Source: DASUBV01 sp035763085 (GTDB taxonomy: Bacteria; Actinomycetota; Actinomycetes; Streptosporangiales; Streptosporangiaceae). Taken from it: DNA of 20,176 bases. Below are positions 1 through 6,385 of this stretch, piece after piece. The notes beneath the pieces were generated by a model. It was not told where the DNA came from, ran no database searches, and saw only the letters and a list, made by a program, of their open reading frames with translations. The stretch's first letter is position 1. Each line of letters begins with the position of its first letter. The position numbers and the translations under genes were made by a program. Location: NCBI GenBank assembly GCA_035763085.1, contig DASUBV010000293.1, positions 1-20,176 on the forward strand. Reading direction: 5' to 3'.

Positions 1-564
1 TACCAGCGGTTCGCTGAGGGCGACCGCTCCGAGGACAACCCGATGACCAGCCCGCGGGTGATCTTGCGCGAGTTCTTCGGCCCGCGCGCGAACGTGGCCA
101 ACGTCGATGAGGAGTTCCTGCTCGACGAGGTGCTGCGCACCCGGACCGGTGACGACTTCAACCCCGGCGACTCGGTCGCCTCGCCGAACTGGCCCGGCGT
201 GGCGCCGGGCACCCGCGGCCTGTTCAACGCCATCTCGCCGCAGTACTACAACGCGACGGCCTTCGCCGGGCTGATCCGCAAGCCGCCGGTCACCTGGGTG
301 CGCGGCGGCCAGGACCAGGTCATCTCCGACACCTCGATGTTCGACCTGGGCAACCTCGGCAAGCTCGGCGCCGTCCCCGGCTGGCCCGGCGAGGACGTGC
401 TGCCGCCGCAGCCGATGGACGCCCAGACCCGGGCGGTCCTGGACGCCTACCGCGCGGGCGGCGGCGTGGCCGAGGAGCTCGTGCTGCCCGACGCCGGGCA
501 CGGCATGCCGGTCGAGGTCCCCGGCCAGGTCGCGGCAGCCATCACCGCCCGCCTCGTCCGCTGA
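1..564 (+). CDS. Alpha/beta hydrolase, C-terminal part (5' end outside window)
   Basis: The reading frame is open from base 1, so the gene starts upstream; 187 residues are visible and the first internal ATG is at 43. The C-terminal half resembles an alpha/beta-hydrolase fold. A beta-strand followed by GGQDQVI (Asp near visible residue 105) fits the acidic member of a catalytic triad, and the AGHGMPVEVP segment (His near 167) fits the catalytic His followed by the last helix. The nucleophile elbow (GxSxG) would lie upstream and is not visible, so activity cannot be confirmed. The substrate is unknown. The gene is convergent with the minus-strand gene ending at 699. The family call is fairly secure; the specific function is not. 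Confidence 0.75.
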   Translation, partial: YQRFAEGDRSEDNPMTSPRVILREFFGPRANVANVDEEFLLDEVLRTRTGDDFNPGDSVASPNWPGVAPGTRGLFNAISPQYYNATAFAGLIRKPPVTWVRGGQDQVISDTSMFDLGNLGKLGAVPGWPGEDVLPPQPMDAQTRAVLDAYRAGGGVAEELVLPDAGHGMPVEVPGQVAAAITARLVR

Positions 565-603
565 GTCATCCCGCCCGGCCGGCGGCCGTCTGCGGCCACG
601 TAC

Positions 604-653
604 GCCTCTTGCTGTTATCAGACGATGGCGCGGCCCTGCCTCTTGCTGTTATC
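604..653. repeat. 16-bp direct repeat, two copies
   Basis: GCCTCTTGCTGTTATC occurs at 604-619 and again, identically, at 638-653, a 34-bp period. The copies lie in the gap between two convergent genes. A shorter match, CGCTGTTATC, recurs at 1568-1577 in the promoter region on the other side of the MDMPI-type gene. Function is unknown. Confidence 0.75.
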
Positions 654-698
654 GCAGGAGGGCCGCTATCAGGGGAGGGCTGCGCGGCGTCTCACGGC

Positions 699-1481
699 TC
701 ACGTGAAGCTGACGGTCGGGACGGCCGGCAGCGGACCGGGGATGTCGCGGGCCAGGCCGGCACCGTCCGACCGGCCCAGCAGCCAGGCCAGCAGGTCCGC
801 CTCGGTCCCGGTGATCTCGGCTGCCCCGGACGCCGCGGCGCCTCCGGGCGACCCTGCGCCCCCGGACGACCCGGCGCCCCCGGACGGCCCGCGGCTGAGC
901 CGGAAGGACCGGCCGGTGTCCGCCGCGCGCAGCCGCGCGTTCAGCGGCGCAAGTCCCTGGTCTGCGAGCGCCCGGACCACGAAGTCGAGCATCTCCCCGG
1001 CCCATGCCGCCGGCCAGCCGGCCGGGCCGAAGCCGAGCTTCAGGTCCGCATGATGGATCAGCACCTCGCGCAGCCGGGCGTGCGGCACCATCGCCGCCGG
1101 AGTCTGCCCGCCGCTCAGCCAGGTGACCCGCCGGTCCCACGACTCGGCTGGCATCAGCGCGGCGGCCTGCGTGAACACCGCCGCCGTCGCGCGCAGGTCG
1201 GTCACCAGGGCCGCGGCCGGGCGGCCCGCGCCGGCCTCGATGGCCGCCGCCCGGTCCTCGGCGCTCGGGTACTGCTGGCTCGGCACGCCGGTGCGAGCCC
1301 AGCTCAGCAGGCGGGTGGCGCCCTCGGCGTTGCGCGCCAGGTGGGTCAGGACGTGCCCGCGCGTCCAGCCCGGCAGCCCGGACGGCTCGCGCGCCTGCTC
1401 GTCGGTGATCCCGCGCGTGTCGGCGATCAGGCTGGCGGTGGCCTCTGCCAGGTCCTCCAGGACACCGGTAACTACGGGCAC
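699..1481 (-). CDS. Mycothiol-dependent maleylpyruvate isomerase-family protein (MDMPI/DinB fold)
   Basis: This 260-residue protein belongs to the maleylpyruvate isomerase N-terminal (MDMPI_N, DinB-like four-helix) family. Characterised members are metal- and mycothiol-dependent and act in gentisate breakdown, but most paralogues have no known substrate. The likely metal ligands are His47 (in THLARN) and the Glu139-x3-His143 pair in REVLIHH. Their spacing equals that of His52/Glu144/His148 in the Corynebacterium enzyme (from memory). The GTG start at 1481 is preceded by a perfect AGGAGG (plus-strand 1486-1491); longer upstream starts lack this. Residues of about 195-220 are a Gly/Ser/Ala/Pro linker encoded by an 18-bp tandem repeat. 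After it comes a short C-terminal region that may be an MDMPI_C domain. No gentisate-pathway genes are nearby, so a general thiol-transfer or detoxification role is equally possible. Confidence 0.85.
   Translation of the reverse strand: MPVVTGVLEDLAEATASLIADTRGITDEQAREPSGLPGWTRGHVLTHLARNAEGATRLLSWARTGVPSQQYPSAEDRAAAIEAGAGRPAAALVTDLRATAAVFTQAAALMPAESWDRRVTWLSGGQTPAAMVPHARLREVLIHHADLKLGFGPAGWPAAWAGEMLDFVVRALADQGLAPLNARLRAADTGRSFRLSRGPSGGAGSSGGAGSPGGAAASGAAEITGTEADLLAWLLGRSDGAGLARDIPGPLPAVPTVSFT
838..891. repeat. Three 18-bp tandem units inside the MDMPI-type gene
   Basis: Three 18-bp units run from 838-855, 856-873 and 874-891. The last two differ at one base. Each encodes six residues of the Gly/Ser/Ala linker (SSGGAG/SPGGAG-like) on the minus strand, so changes in copy number would stay in frame. 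Confidence 0.75.
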
Positions 1482-1603
1482 TGTTCCTCCTGTTCTACGG
1501 CCTTCCCGGCCGCTTCTCGCCCGGCGCCGGCCCGCGGGCAGCACACGGGACCAGGTCAATATATATCGCTGTTATCCCAGCACGTTCCGTTACTAGTTGC
1601 CGT

Positions 1604-1707
1604 CTTCCGGCAATTACCACCGGAAGTTTCTGGCCATGACGACTCTCTCCCTTCCGGCAGCCGGAAGCGATACTAGGAAGCCAGGAGGCCTGCGGAAGCG
1701 TTCCGCA
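1604..1707. promoter_or_regulatory. Palindrome array upstream of the M50 protease gene
   Basis: Two inverted pairs of the same 7-mer occur: CTTCCGG 1604-1610 with CCGGAAG 1620-1626 (9-bp spacer), and CTTCCGG 1651-1657 with CCGGAAG 1661-1667 (3-bp spacer). A third, different palindrome follows at 1691-1707 (TGCGGAA, 3-bp centre, TTCCGCA), just before the ribosome binding site of the gene at 1730. A small hairpin TTGCCG/CGGCAA (1597-1613) overlaps the first site. Together they look like operator sites or a structured 5' leader for the protease gene. An AT-rich patch at 1557-1566 (TATATAT) could hold promoter elements for either divergent gene. Confidence 0.55.
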
Positions 1708-1729
1708 TGACCACCAAGGAGAGAGGCAG

Positions 1730-3040
1730 ATGACCAGCTTCGGTACACCGCAGGGTCGGTCCGGCTCCGGATCGGGCGGCTCTGACCCGCGTCCGGGAGG
1801 GATGCGGGTAGCAGGGATGCAAGTCCGGTTCACAGGCGGCGCATTCATCCTGGCCGCGTTCGTCGTGCTGGCCGCGTCCATCAGCCTGCCGGAGTACGCC
1901 GGCGGCCGGACCGCGGCCGCCTATCTTGCCGCGGGCGTGGCCATCGCCATCTTGATGCTGGCCAGCCTCGCGCTGCACGAGCTCGGCCACGCGCTGGCCG
2001 CGCGCCGCCGCGGCGTCACGATCCGCGAGATCATCATCGGCTTCGCCGGGGGGACGGCACACGGTGCCGGGGAAGGCGAGCTAGCCGGCCCGAAGGCACA
2101 GTGGCGGGTGGCGGCCGCCGGCCCGGCGGTCAGCCTGACGCTGGCCGTGCTGACCGGCGGCGCTGCCGCCGCGCTGGCCGTGTTCGGCGTCGAGGAACTG
2201 GTCATGCTGATCCTGGCCAGCGTCGGCGTGATCAACGCGGCGGTCGGGATCCTCGGCCTGCTGCCCGGCGCCGGCCCAGACGGCAGCCGGATCGTCCGGG
2301 CGCTGGCCTGGGCGCGCACCGGCGACCCGGCACGGGCCGGGGTGACCGCCTCGCGCGCCGGGCAGATCACCGGCATGGCGCTGGTCGCCAGCGGGCTGAC
2401 GCTGATCGCGATCGGCTTCGTCGCGGGCCTGTGGGTCACGCTGATCGGCATCCTCGCGTACGCCAGCTCCCGGTCCGAGCTGCGCCAGCAGCGGTTCACC
2501 GCCGTGCTGGCCGGACTGCGCGTCCGTGATGTGATGCAGCCCGTCGCGCCGGGCACTGAGGCGCAGTCGTGGCAGACGGTGGCTGCCTTCCTGGACGAGC
2601 ATGGCCTGGGCGCGCAGGCCGCCGCTCCGGGTGCCGCCCGCCCGGCGGCCGCGAGCTTCGGCACGCCGAGCCTGACGGCCACGGCGTTCCCGCTGCGCGA
2701 GTGGGACGGCGAGCCGGGCGGCCTGCTGACCCTGAGCCAGCTGGCCGCGGTACCGGAGGACCGGCGCGCGGCGACCCGGCTGCGCGAGGTGGCCACTCCG
2801 ATCAGCCACCTGGCCACCGCGATGCCGGATGAGCAGCTGACCGACGTGCTGCCGCGGATGTCAGTCATGCCGCGGATTCCGGCGGCCATGCACACCGCGG
2901 GGCATGCCCTGGTGGTGAGCCCGGACGGGTCGATCGTCGGTCTGCTGACGCCCGCCGACCTGAACCGCGCCGGCCAGTTCGGGGCGCTGCGCCGCAACGG
3001 CAATGCCGCCCCGTCGGGCATGGCCGGCTCCCGGCCGTGA
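1730..3040 (+). CDS. M50-family (site-2 protease-like) membrane metallopeptidase with C-terminal CBS region
   Basis: This 436-residue membrane protein starts at an ATG preceded by AAGGAGAG. The zinc motif HELGH lies in a transmembrane helix (His83, Glu84, His87). A second intramembrane segment, LLPGAGPDG, supplies Asp184 as the expected third ligand; it replaces the more usual NxxP...LDG sequence. Hydrophobic segments lie near residues 36-52, 64-82, 130-152, 156-178 and 213-245. From about residue 264 (VRDVM) to 420 the protein is soluble and CBS-like: VRDVMQPV opens it and a VSPDGSIVGLLTPADL strand/loop closes it. This matches the FtsH-independent Rip3/S2P-CBS type of intramembrane protease. 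Such enzymes cut membrane-bound anti-sigma factors or other single-pass proteins, and CBS domains often sense adenine nucleotides. No partner anti-sigma gene is visible here, so the substrate is unknown. Confidence 0.9.
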   Translation: MTSFGTPQGRSGSGSGGSDPRPGGMRVAGMQVRFTGGAFILAAFVVLAASISLPEYAGGRTAAAYLAAGVAIAILMLASLALHELGHALAARRRGVTIREIIIGFAGGTAHGAGEGELAGPKAQWRVAAAGPAVSLTLAVLTGGAAAALAVFGVEELVMLILASVGVINAAVGILGLLPGAGPDGSRIVRALAWARTGDPARAGVTASRAGQITGMALVASGLTLIAIGFVAGLWVTLIGILAYASSRSELRQQRFTAVLAGLRVRDVMQPVAPGTEAQSWQTVAAFLDEHGLGAQAAAPGAARPAAASFGTPSLTATAFPLREWDGEPGGLLTLSQLAAVPEDRRAATRLREVATPISHLATAMPDEQLTDVLPRMSVMPRIPAAMHTAGHALVVSPDGSIVGLLTPADLNRAGQFGALRRNGNAAPSGMAGSRP

Positions 3041-3088
3041 GCTGGCCGTCCAGCCGCCATCCTGCCCGCAGCCGTTCCTGCTAGCGAC

Positions 3089-3101
3089 GGTGCAGTGCAC
3101 C
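3089..3101. promoter_or_regulatory. Palindrome GGTGCA-G-TGCACC before the leader ORF
   Basis: A perfect 6-bp inverted repeat with a single central base lies 3 nt upstream of the GGAGGAG ribosome binding site at 3105-3111. It could be an operator or part of the 5' leader structure. No binding factor can be named. Confidence 0.4.
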
Positions 3102-3119
3102 GCCGGAGGAGTGCCCGTC

Positions 3120-3404
3120 ATGTTGTTACACGCCATCGTGGTGACGACGACCTACCAGGCTGCCGCTGCTCGGGGCAATCATGCGGCTGCCGGGACCAGC
3201 CACCCGGCAGCCGCGCCACCGCACCGGGCGGCGCCATCGGGCCGGGCAGCGGCCCGGCCCCGACGATGGAGGAATCGTGCGGATCACCGCCTCGGCTGTG
3301 TCGCTGAACGTCGACGACCCCGCCGCTTCGGCTGGCTTTCTGTCCGCCCACTTCGGGTTCCGCGAGGAGATGTCCGCCGACGGCTTCGCCTCACTGAGGC
3401 GTGA
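3120..3404 (+). CDS. Possible small leader ORF with TTA codon, upstream of and overlapping the VOC gene
   Basis: An ATG at 3120 follows GGAGGAG (3105-3111) at good spacing and opens a 94-codon frame. It begins with a hydrophobic MLLHAIVV segment and becomes Ala/Pro/Arg-rich. The third codon is TTA (3126-3128), which is very rare in such GC-rich genomes and can make expression depend on the bldA leucyl-tRNA in streptomycetes. The frame runs about 128 nt out of phase into the VOC gene at 3277. The composition after residue 15 looks like read-through of non-coding DNA. Only the start region is convincing, so a regulatory leader peptide is more plausible than a functional protein. It may also be spurious. 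Confidence 0.3.
   Translation: MLLHAIVVTTTYQAAAARGNHAAAGTSHPAAAPPHRAAPSGRAAARPRRWRNRADHRLGCVAERRRPRRFGWLSVRPLRVPRGDVRRRLRLTEA
3183..3214 (+). terminator. 12-bp perfect hairpin (terminator or attenuator)
   Basis: GCGGCTGCCGGG (3183-3194) pairs perfectly with CCCGGCAGCCGC (3203-3214) around an 8-nt loop. There is no T-tract. It could end transcription from the M50 gene at 3040 or act as an attenuator in the leader of the VOC gene. Confidence 0.55.
3239..3260 (+). promoter_or_regulatory. 8-bp hairpin immediately before the VOC ribosome binding site
   Basis: GGGCCGGG (3239-3246) pairs with CCCGGCCC (3253-3260) around a 6-nt loop. The stem ends 7 nt before the GGAGG at 3268-3272 that serves the GTG start at 3277, so it could affect ribosome access. 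Confidence 0.4.
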
Positions 3405-3666
3405 CGACGCCGGCATGAACGTCATCTTCCTGCGCCGCGGGCTGCCAACGCTGCCCGCCGACCAGCGCGACGACCACGCCAGCGGCCTGATCCTCGCCTT
3501 CACGGTCGATGACCTGGAAGGCGAGCTGACCCGGCTGGAGAATGAGGGCGTCGAGATCACCATGCCGCTGACCGCCGAGGAGTGGGGCGAGCGCGCCTTC
3601 CAGGTCCGCGATCCCAACGGCGTGATCATCCAGCTCCTGGACTGGCACGCGTCCGCCGGCGACTGA
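3277..3666 (+). CDS. VOC-family (glyoxalase/bleomycin resistance/dioxygenase fold) protein
   Basis: This 129-residue protein has the two beta-alpha-beta-beta-beta halves of the vicinal oxygen chelate fold. The first half is SLNVDDPAASAGFLSAHFGF and what follows; the second is LAFTVDDLEGELTRLENEGV, ending in the typical FQVRDPNGVIIQLLDW strand pair. The GTG start at 3277 is chosen because GGAGG (3268-3272) lies 4 nt upstream; the frame is open further up without a better signal. Family members include metal-dependent lyases, dioxygenases and antibiotic-binding resistance proteins. The sequence does not show which this is. It is preceded by an unusually structured leader and followed by a strong hairpin terminator, so it is probably monocistronic. 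Confidence 0.85.
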   Translation: MRITASAVSLNVDDPAASAGFLSAHFGFREEMSADGFASLRRDDAGMNVIFLRRGLPTLPADQRDDHASGLILAFTVDDLEGELTRLENEGVEITMPLTAEEWGERAFQVRDPNGVIIQLLDWHASAGD

Positions 3667-3690
3667 CGGCCTGCCAGGCGGGCTAACGTG

Positions 3691-3722
3691 AGGAGCTCGC
3701 GTCAGATGCGACGCGAGCTCTT
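3691..3722 (+). terminator. Hairpin terminator after the VOC gene
   Basis: GAGCTCGCGTC (3693-3703) and GACGCGAGCTC (3710-3720) form a perfect 11-bp stem with a 6-nt loop, flanked by A on the left and TT on the right. It lies 24 nt after the VOC stop and ends 72 nt before the next gene. Confidence 0.75.
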
Positions 3723-3793
3723 CACGCTGTCGCTTGTCCGCTGCTGCCAGTCCCCGCCCGCCACGGGGAGCCGAGGTCCCCGGAGGGAGCCCC

Positions 3794-4483
3794 GTGACCG
3801 CCACGCCACCAGGTACGCCCGGGCCCGGCACTCCCCGGCCGCGCAAGACCGGCAGCCGGGCGGCCGCCCGCCTGCTGGCCGAGCGCGACCCGGTGGTAGC
3901 CGGCCTGGTCGCCGAGTTCGGCCTGCCGTCGTTTCCCGCGCCTGACGGCACCCCGTTCGAGGCACTCGTCCGCTCCATCACCTACCAGCAGCTCGCCGGG
4001 GCCGCCGCCCGCGCGATCCACGGCCGGCTGATCGCCCTGCTGGACGGCGAGGTCACGCCGGAGCGGCTGGCATCGGCCACCGATCAGCAGCTGCGGCAGG
4101 CCGGCATGTCGGGCAGCAAGACCCGCTCGCTGCATGACCTGGCGGGCCGGGTGCTGGACGGCACCGTGGTCATTGAGCCGCGGCGGCTGGCCCGGCTCAG
4201 CGACACCGACATCGTCACCCGGCTGTCGGCGGTCTACGGCATCGGGCGCTGGTCGGCGGAGATGTTCCTGATGTTCCACCTCCGGCGGCTCGACATCTGG
4301 CCGGTGGGCGACCTCGCGGTGCGCCGCGGCTTCGCCGCCGCCTGGGACATCCCGGTGCCGGCGCCGAAGCAGCTCGACGCCCTGGGCGAGCCCTATCACC
4401 CGTACCGGAGCATTGTCGCCTGGTACTGCTGGCGCGCCGCGCAGCGTTATGCCGGCTCGGCCGCCTCCGCCGTGACGGCCTGA
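3794..4483 (+). CDS. DNA-3-methyladenine glycosylase II (AlkA-type, HhH-GPD family)
   Basis: This 229-residue protein of the HhH-GPD superfamily would remove alkylated bases such as 3-methyladenine from DNA, starting base-excision repair. The core begins near residue 33. The segment FEALVRSITYQQLAGAAA (55-72) is the family's N-terminal helical signature. The helix-hairpin-helix is LSAVYGIGRWSAEMFL (144-159), and the catalytic Asp is Asp173 in WPVGDLAVRRG. There is no N-terminal AlkA_N or Ada domain, so it is the short form. The GTG at 3794 is chosen because GGAGGGAG lies just upstream (3782-3789). Its 3' end overlaps the convergent MFS gene by 37 bp. No nearby gene suggests an adaptive-response operon. 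Confidence 0.88.
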   Translation: MTATPPGTPGPGTPRPRKTGSRAAARLLAERDPVVAGLVAEFGLPSFPAPDGTPFEALVRSITYQQLAGAAARAIHGRLIALLDGEVTPERLASATDQQLRQAGMSGSKTRSLHDLAGRVLDGTVVIEPRRLARLSDTDIVTRLSAVYGIGRWSAEMFLMFHLRRLDIWPVGDLAVRRGFAAAWDIPVPAPKQLDALGEPYHPYRSIVAWYCWRAAQRYAGSAASAVTA

Positions 4484-5802
4484 GGATCAGCCGTCTCTGC
4501 CTCCGGCCCGGCGTAGGCGGGCAGGTCCCGCATCCGCCGCAGCGGCGACCAGTACACCGGCAGGAACGACAGCGCCTGGCCGACCGCCGCGGCCAGCAGC
4601 GTGGCGCGCACGCCCACCGCCGAGCCGAGCGCGCCGCCGAGCACCCCGCCCAGCGGCATCGTGCCCCAGACCAGGAACCGCATCGTCGCGTTCATCCGGC
4701 CCAGCAGCCGCGGCGGGCACAGCCCCTGGCGGAAGCTGACCTGCGTGACGTTGTAGACCACGATGCCCATCCACACCACGACATTCGCGAGTGCCAGCAG
4801 CACCAGGGTCCAGTCGCGGTGCGCGAACGGGGCCACGAACGCGCCCGGCCCGATGCACGCGGCGGAGATCCAGATGGCCGGGCCCTGGCCGAGCCGGGCG
4901 GCGACCCGGCTGGCGATCAGCGAGCCGAGCAGCCCGCCGACCGCGGCGGTCGAGGTGATCAGCCCGATGATCCCGGCCGGCACGTGCAGCTCGCGGGCCA
5001 GCAGGACGTACAGCACGGCGATGGTCATCGAGCTGAACAGGTTGCACAGCCCGGTGCACATCGCGATGGCGCGCAGCATCGCGTTGCCGAGCACGAACCG
5101 CAGCCCCTCGGCGATCTCCCGGCCCAGGTGCCGGCCCGGCGCGCGCTCGGGGCGCGGTGACCGGGCCGGGATGGACAGCACCCACGCCGCCGACCACGCG
5201 AAGCTCAGCGCGTCCGCGAGCAGCGCGTACGGGGCGGTCAGCAGCTGGACTAGCAGGCCGCCCAGGCCCGGCCCGGCGATCTGGCTGACCGACTCGCTGC
5301 CCTGCAGCTTGGCGTTGCCCTCGACGAGGTCGTCGCGGCCGATCAGCAGCGGCAGGTAGGACATGTAGGCCACGTCGAAGAAGACCGTGCTGATGCCGGT
5401 GACCAGCGCCGCCGCGTACAGCTGCCAGATGGTCAGGCCGCCCAGGGCGGCGGCCAGCGGGATCGAGCCCAGCGCGGCCGCGCGGATCAGGTCGTTGACG
5501 ATCAGCACCCGCCGGAACCGCATCCGCTCCACCCACGCCCCGGCCGGCAGCCCGACGACCAGGAACGCCGCGGTCTCCAGTGCCGTCAGCAGGCCGACCT
5601 GGAACGTCGTGGCGTGCACGGCCAGGATGGCCACCAGCGGCAGCGCCAGCTGGCTGACCGCCGTGCCCAGCTGGCTGACGGTCTCCCCGATCCACAGCCG
5701 CCGGAAGCCCAGGTGGTGCCAGAGCCCGCCGCGCCGCCGGGCCGGGGCGCCGCCCGCGTCGGGGCTCGCCGCGGCTGCGGAGCCTCGTTCTGGATTGTCC
5801 AC
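4447..5802 (-). CDS. MFS exporter (EntS/macrolide-efflux-like MFS_3 type)
   Basis: This protein of about 451 residues is mostly transmembrane helices, about 12, arranged as two six-helix halves. The family start pattern is present (FRRLWIGETVSQLGTAVSQLALPLVA), as is the loop after helix 2 with VERMRFRRVLI, and a weaker repeat in the second half. It resembles the MFS_3 group that exports siderophores or drugs such as macrolides. The frame could begin at a TTG at 5838, but that codon coincides with a TTGACA -35 box and adds a TTA codon. The GTG at 5802 fits a leaderless transcript and is preferred. The divergent wHTH regulator shares the promoter region and probably controls it. The substrate cannot be told. 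Confidence 0.88.
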   Translation of the reverse strand: MDNPERGSAAAASPDAGGAPARRRGGLWHHLGFRRLWIGETVSQLGTAVSQLALPLVAILAVHATTFQVGLLTALETAAFLVVGLPAGAWVERMRFRRVLIVNDLIRAAALGSIPLAAALGGLTIWQLYAAALVTGISTVFFDVAYMSYLPLLIGRDDLVEGNAKLQGSESVSQIAGPGLGGLLVQLLTAPYALLADALSFAWSAAWVLSIPARSPRPERAPGRHLGREIAEGLRFVLGNAMLRAIAMCTGLCNLFSSMTIAVLYVLLARELHVPAGIIGLITSTAAVGGLLGSLIASRVAARLGQGPAIWISAACIGPGAFVAPFAHRDWTLVLLALANVVVWMGIVVYNVTQVSFRQGLCPPRLLGRMNATMRFLVWGTMPLGGVLGGALGSAVGVRATLLAAAVGQALSFLPVYWSPLRRMRDLPAYAGPEAETADPQAVTAEAAEPA

Positions 5803-5809
5803 CCGGACA

Positions 5810-5857
5810 GCGTCGGCTAAGTGATTGGGTTTTGTCAATCAGTTAGGCTGCTGCTCA
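5810..5857. promoter_or_regulatory. Divergent promoters with shared palindromic operator
   Basis: TGATTG (5822-5827) and CAATCA (5836-5841) form a perfect inverted repeat with an 8-bp spacer. On the minus strand TTGACA (5838-5833), which overlaps the right half-site, is a consensus -35 box. GACGCT (5814-5809) lies 18 bp on and the exporter's GTG follows at 5802. On the plus strand TAGGCT (5844-5849) is 7 nt before the regulator's ATG at 5857, with GTGATT 17 bp upstream inside the palindrome. A regulator bound here could repress both genes. The promoter assignments are by eye. Confidence 0.5.
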
Positions 5858-6381
5858 TGACCGAGCGCAGGCAGGCCACCGACGCCGAGGCCCGGGCCCT
5901 GGCGTCCACGCTGCGGATGCGCATCCTGCGCATCTGCCTGGGCCAGCCGCGCACCAACAAGGAGATCGCCGACACCCTCGGCCGCGACCCGGCCAGCGTC
6001 CTGCATCACATCCGCACCCTGGTCCGGACCGGCTTCCTGGAACCGCAGGAGGAACGCCGGGGCACCCGCGGCGCCCGCGAGGTGCCGTACCTGGCGACCA
6101 GGAAGTCCTGGTATCTCAGCACGCCCGCGCAGGGCCAGATCATCCTGGACACGTTCCTGGAGGAGGCCGCCCTGGTCCCCGCCGGGGAGCTCGACGCCAC
6201 CCGGCTGGGCCTGCGGCTGCCGCCGGCCGAGATGGATGAGTTCCGCGACCGGCTCTACCGGCTGGTGGACGAGTACAGCGACCGCACCGACGACCCAGGC
6301 GCGCCCGCCTGGTCGCTGTTCATCGCCATCCACGCCGACCCCAACCGGCCCGGCCCCGGCGGCGGCCCGGCGGACGGCTGA
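5857..6381 (+). CDS. ArsR-like winged-helix transcriptional regulator
   Basis: This 174-residue protein has a winged helix-turn-helix at about residues 11-85. The segments are ALASTLRMRILRICL (helix 1), NKEIADTLGRDPASVLHHIRTLV (helix-turn-helix, recognition helix) and a basic wing with RRGTRGAREVPYLA. The remaining C-terminal half is helical and acidic, possibly an effector or dimer domain. The ATG at 5857 is chosen because the hexamer TAGGCT lies 7 nt upstream and there is no Shine-Dalgarno sequence, consistent with leaderless translation. It is divergent from the MFS exporter across a palindrome, the usual layout of an exporter with its own repressor. It is followed 4 nt later by a P-loop kinase gene. 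Confidence 0.85.
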   Translation: MTERRQATDAEARALASTLRMRILRICLGQPRTNKEIADTLGRDPASVLHHIRTLVRTGFLEPQEERRGTRGAREVPYLATRKSWYLSTPAQGQIILDTFLEEAALVPAGELDATRLGLRLPPAEMDEFRDRLYRLVDEYSDRTDDPGAPAWSLFIAIHADPNRPGPGGGPADG

Positions 6382-6385
6382 GCCG

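Noticed and set aside
609..1676. Plus-strand 355-codon frame over the MDMPI-type gene
   Set aside because: No recognisable domain, low-complexity sequence, and the opposite strand carries conserved metal-ligand motifs with a perfect ribosome binding site.
1921..3060. Minus-strand 379-codon frame opposite the M50 protease
   Set aside because: It mirrors the protease gene and has no protein-like features.
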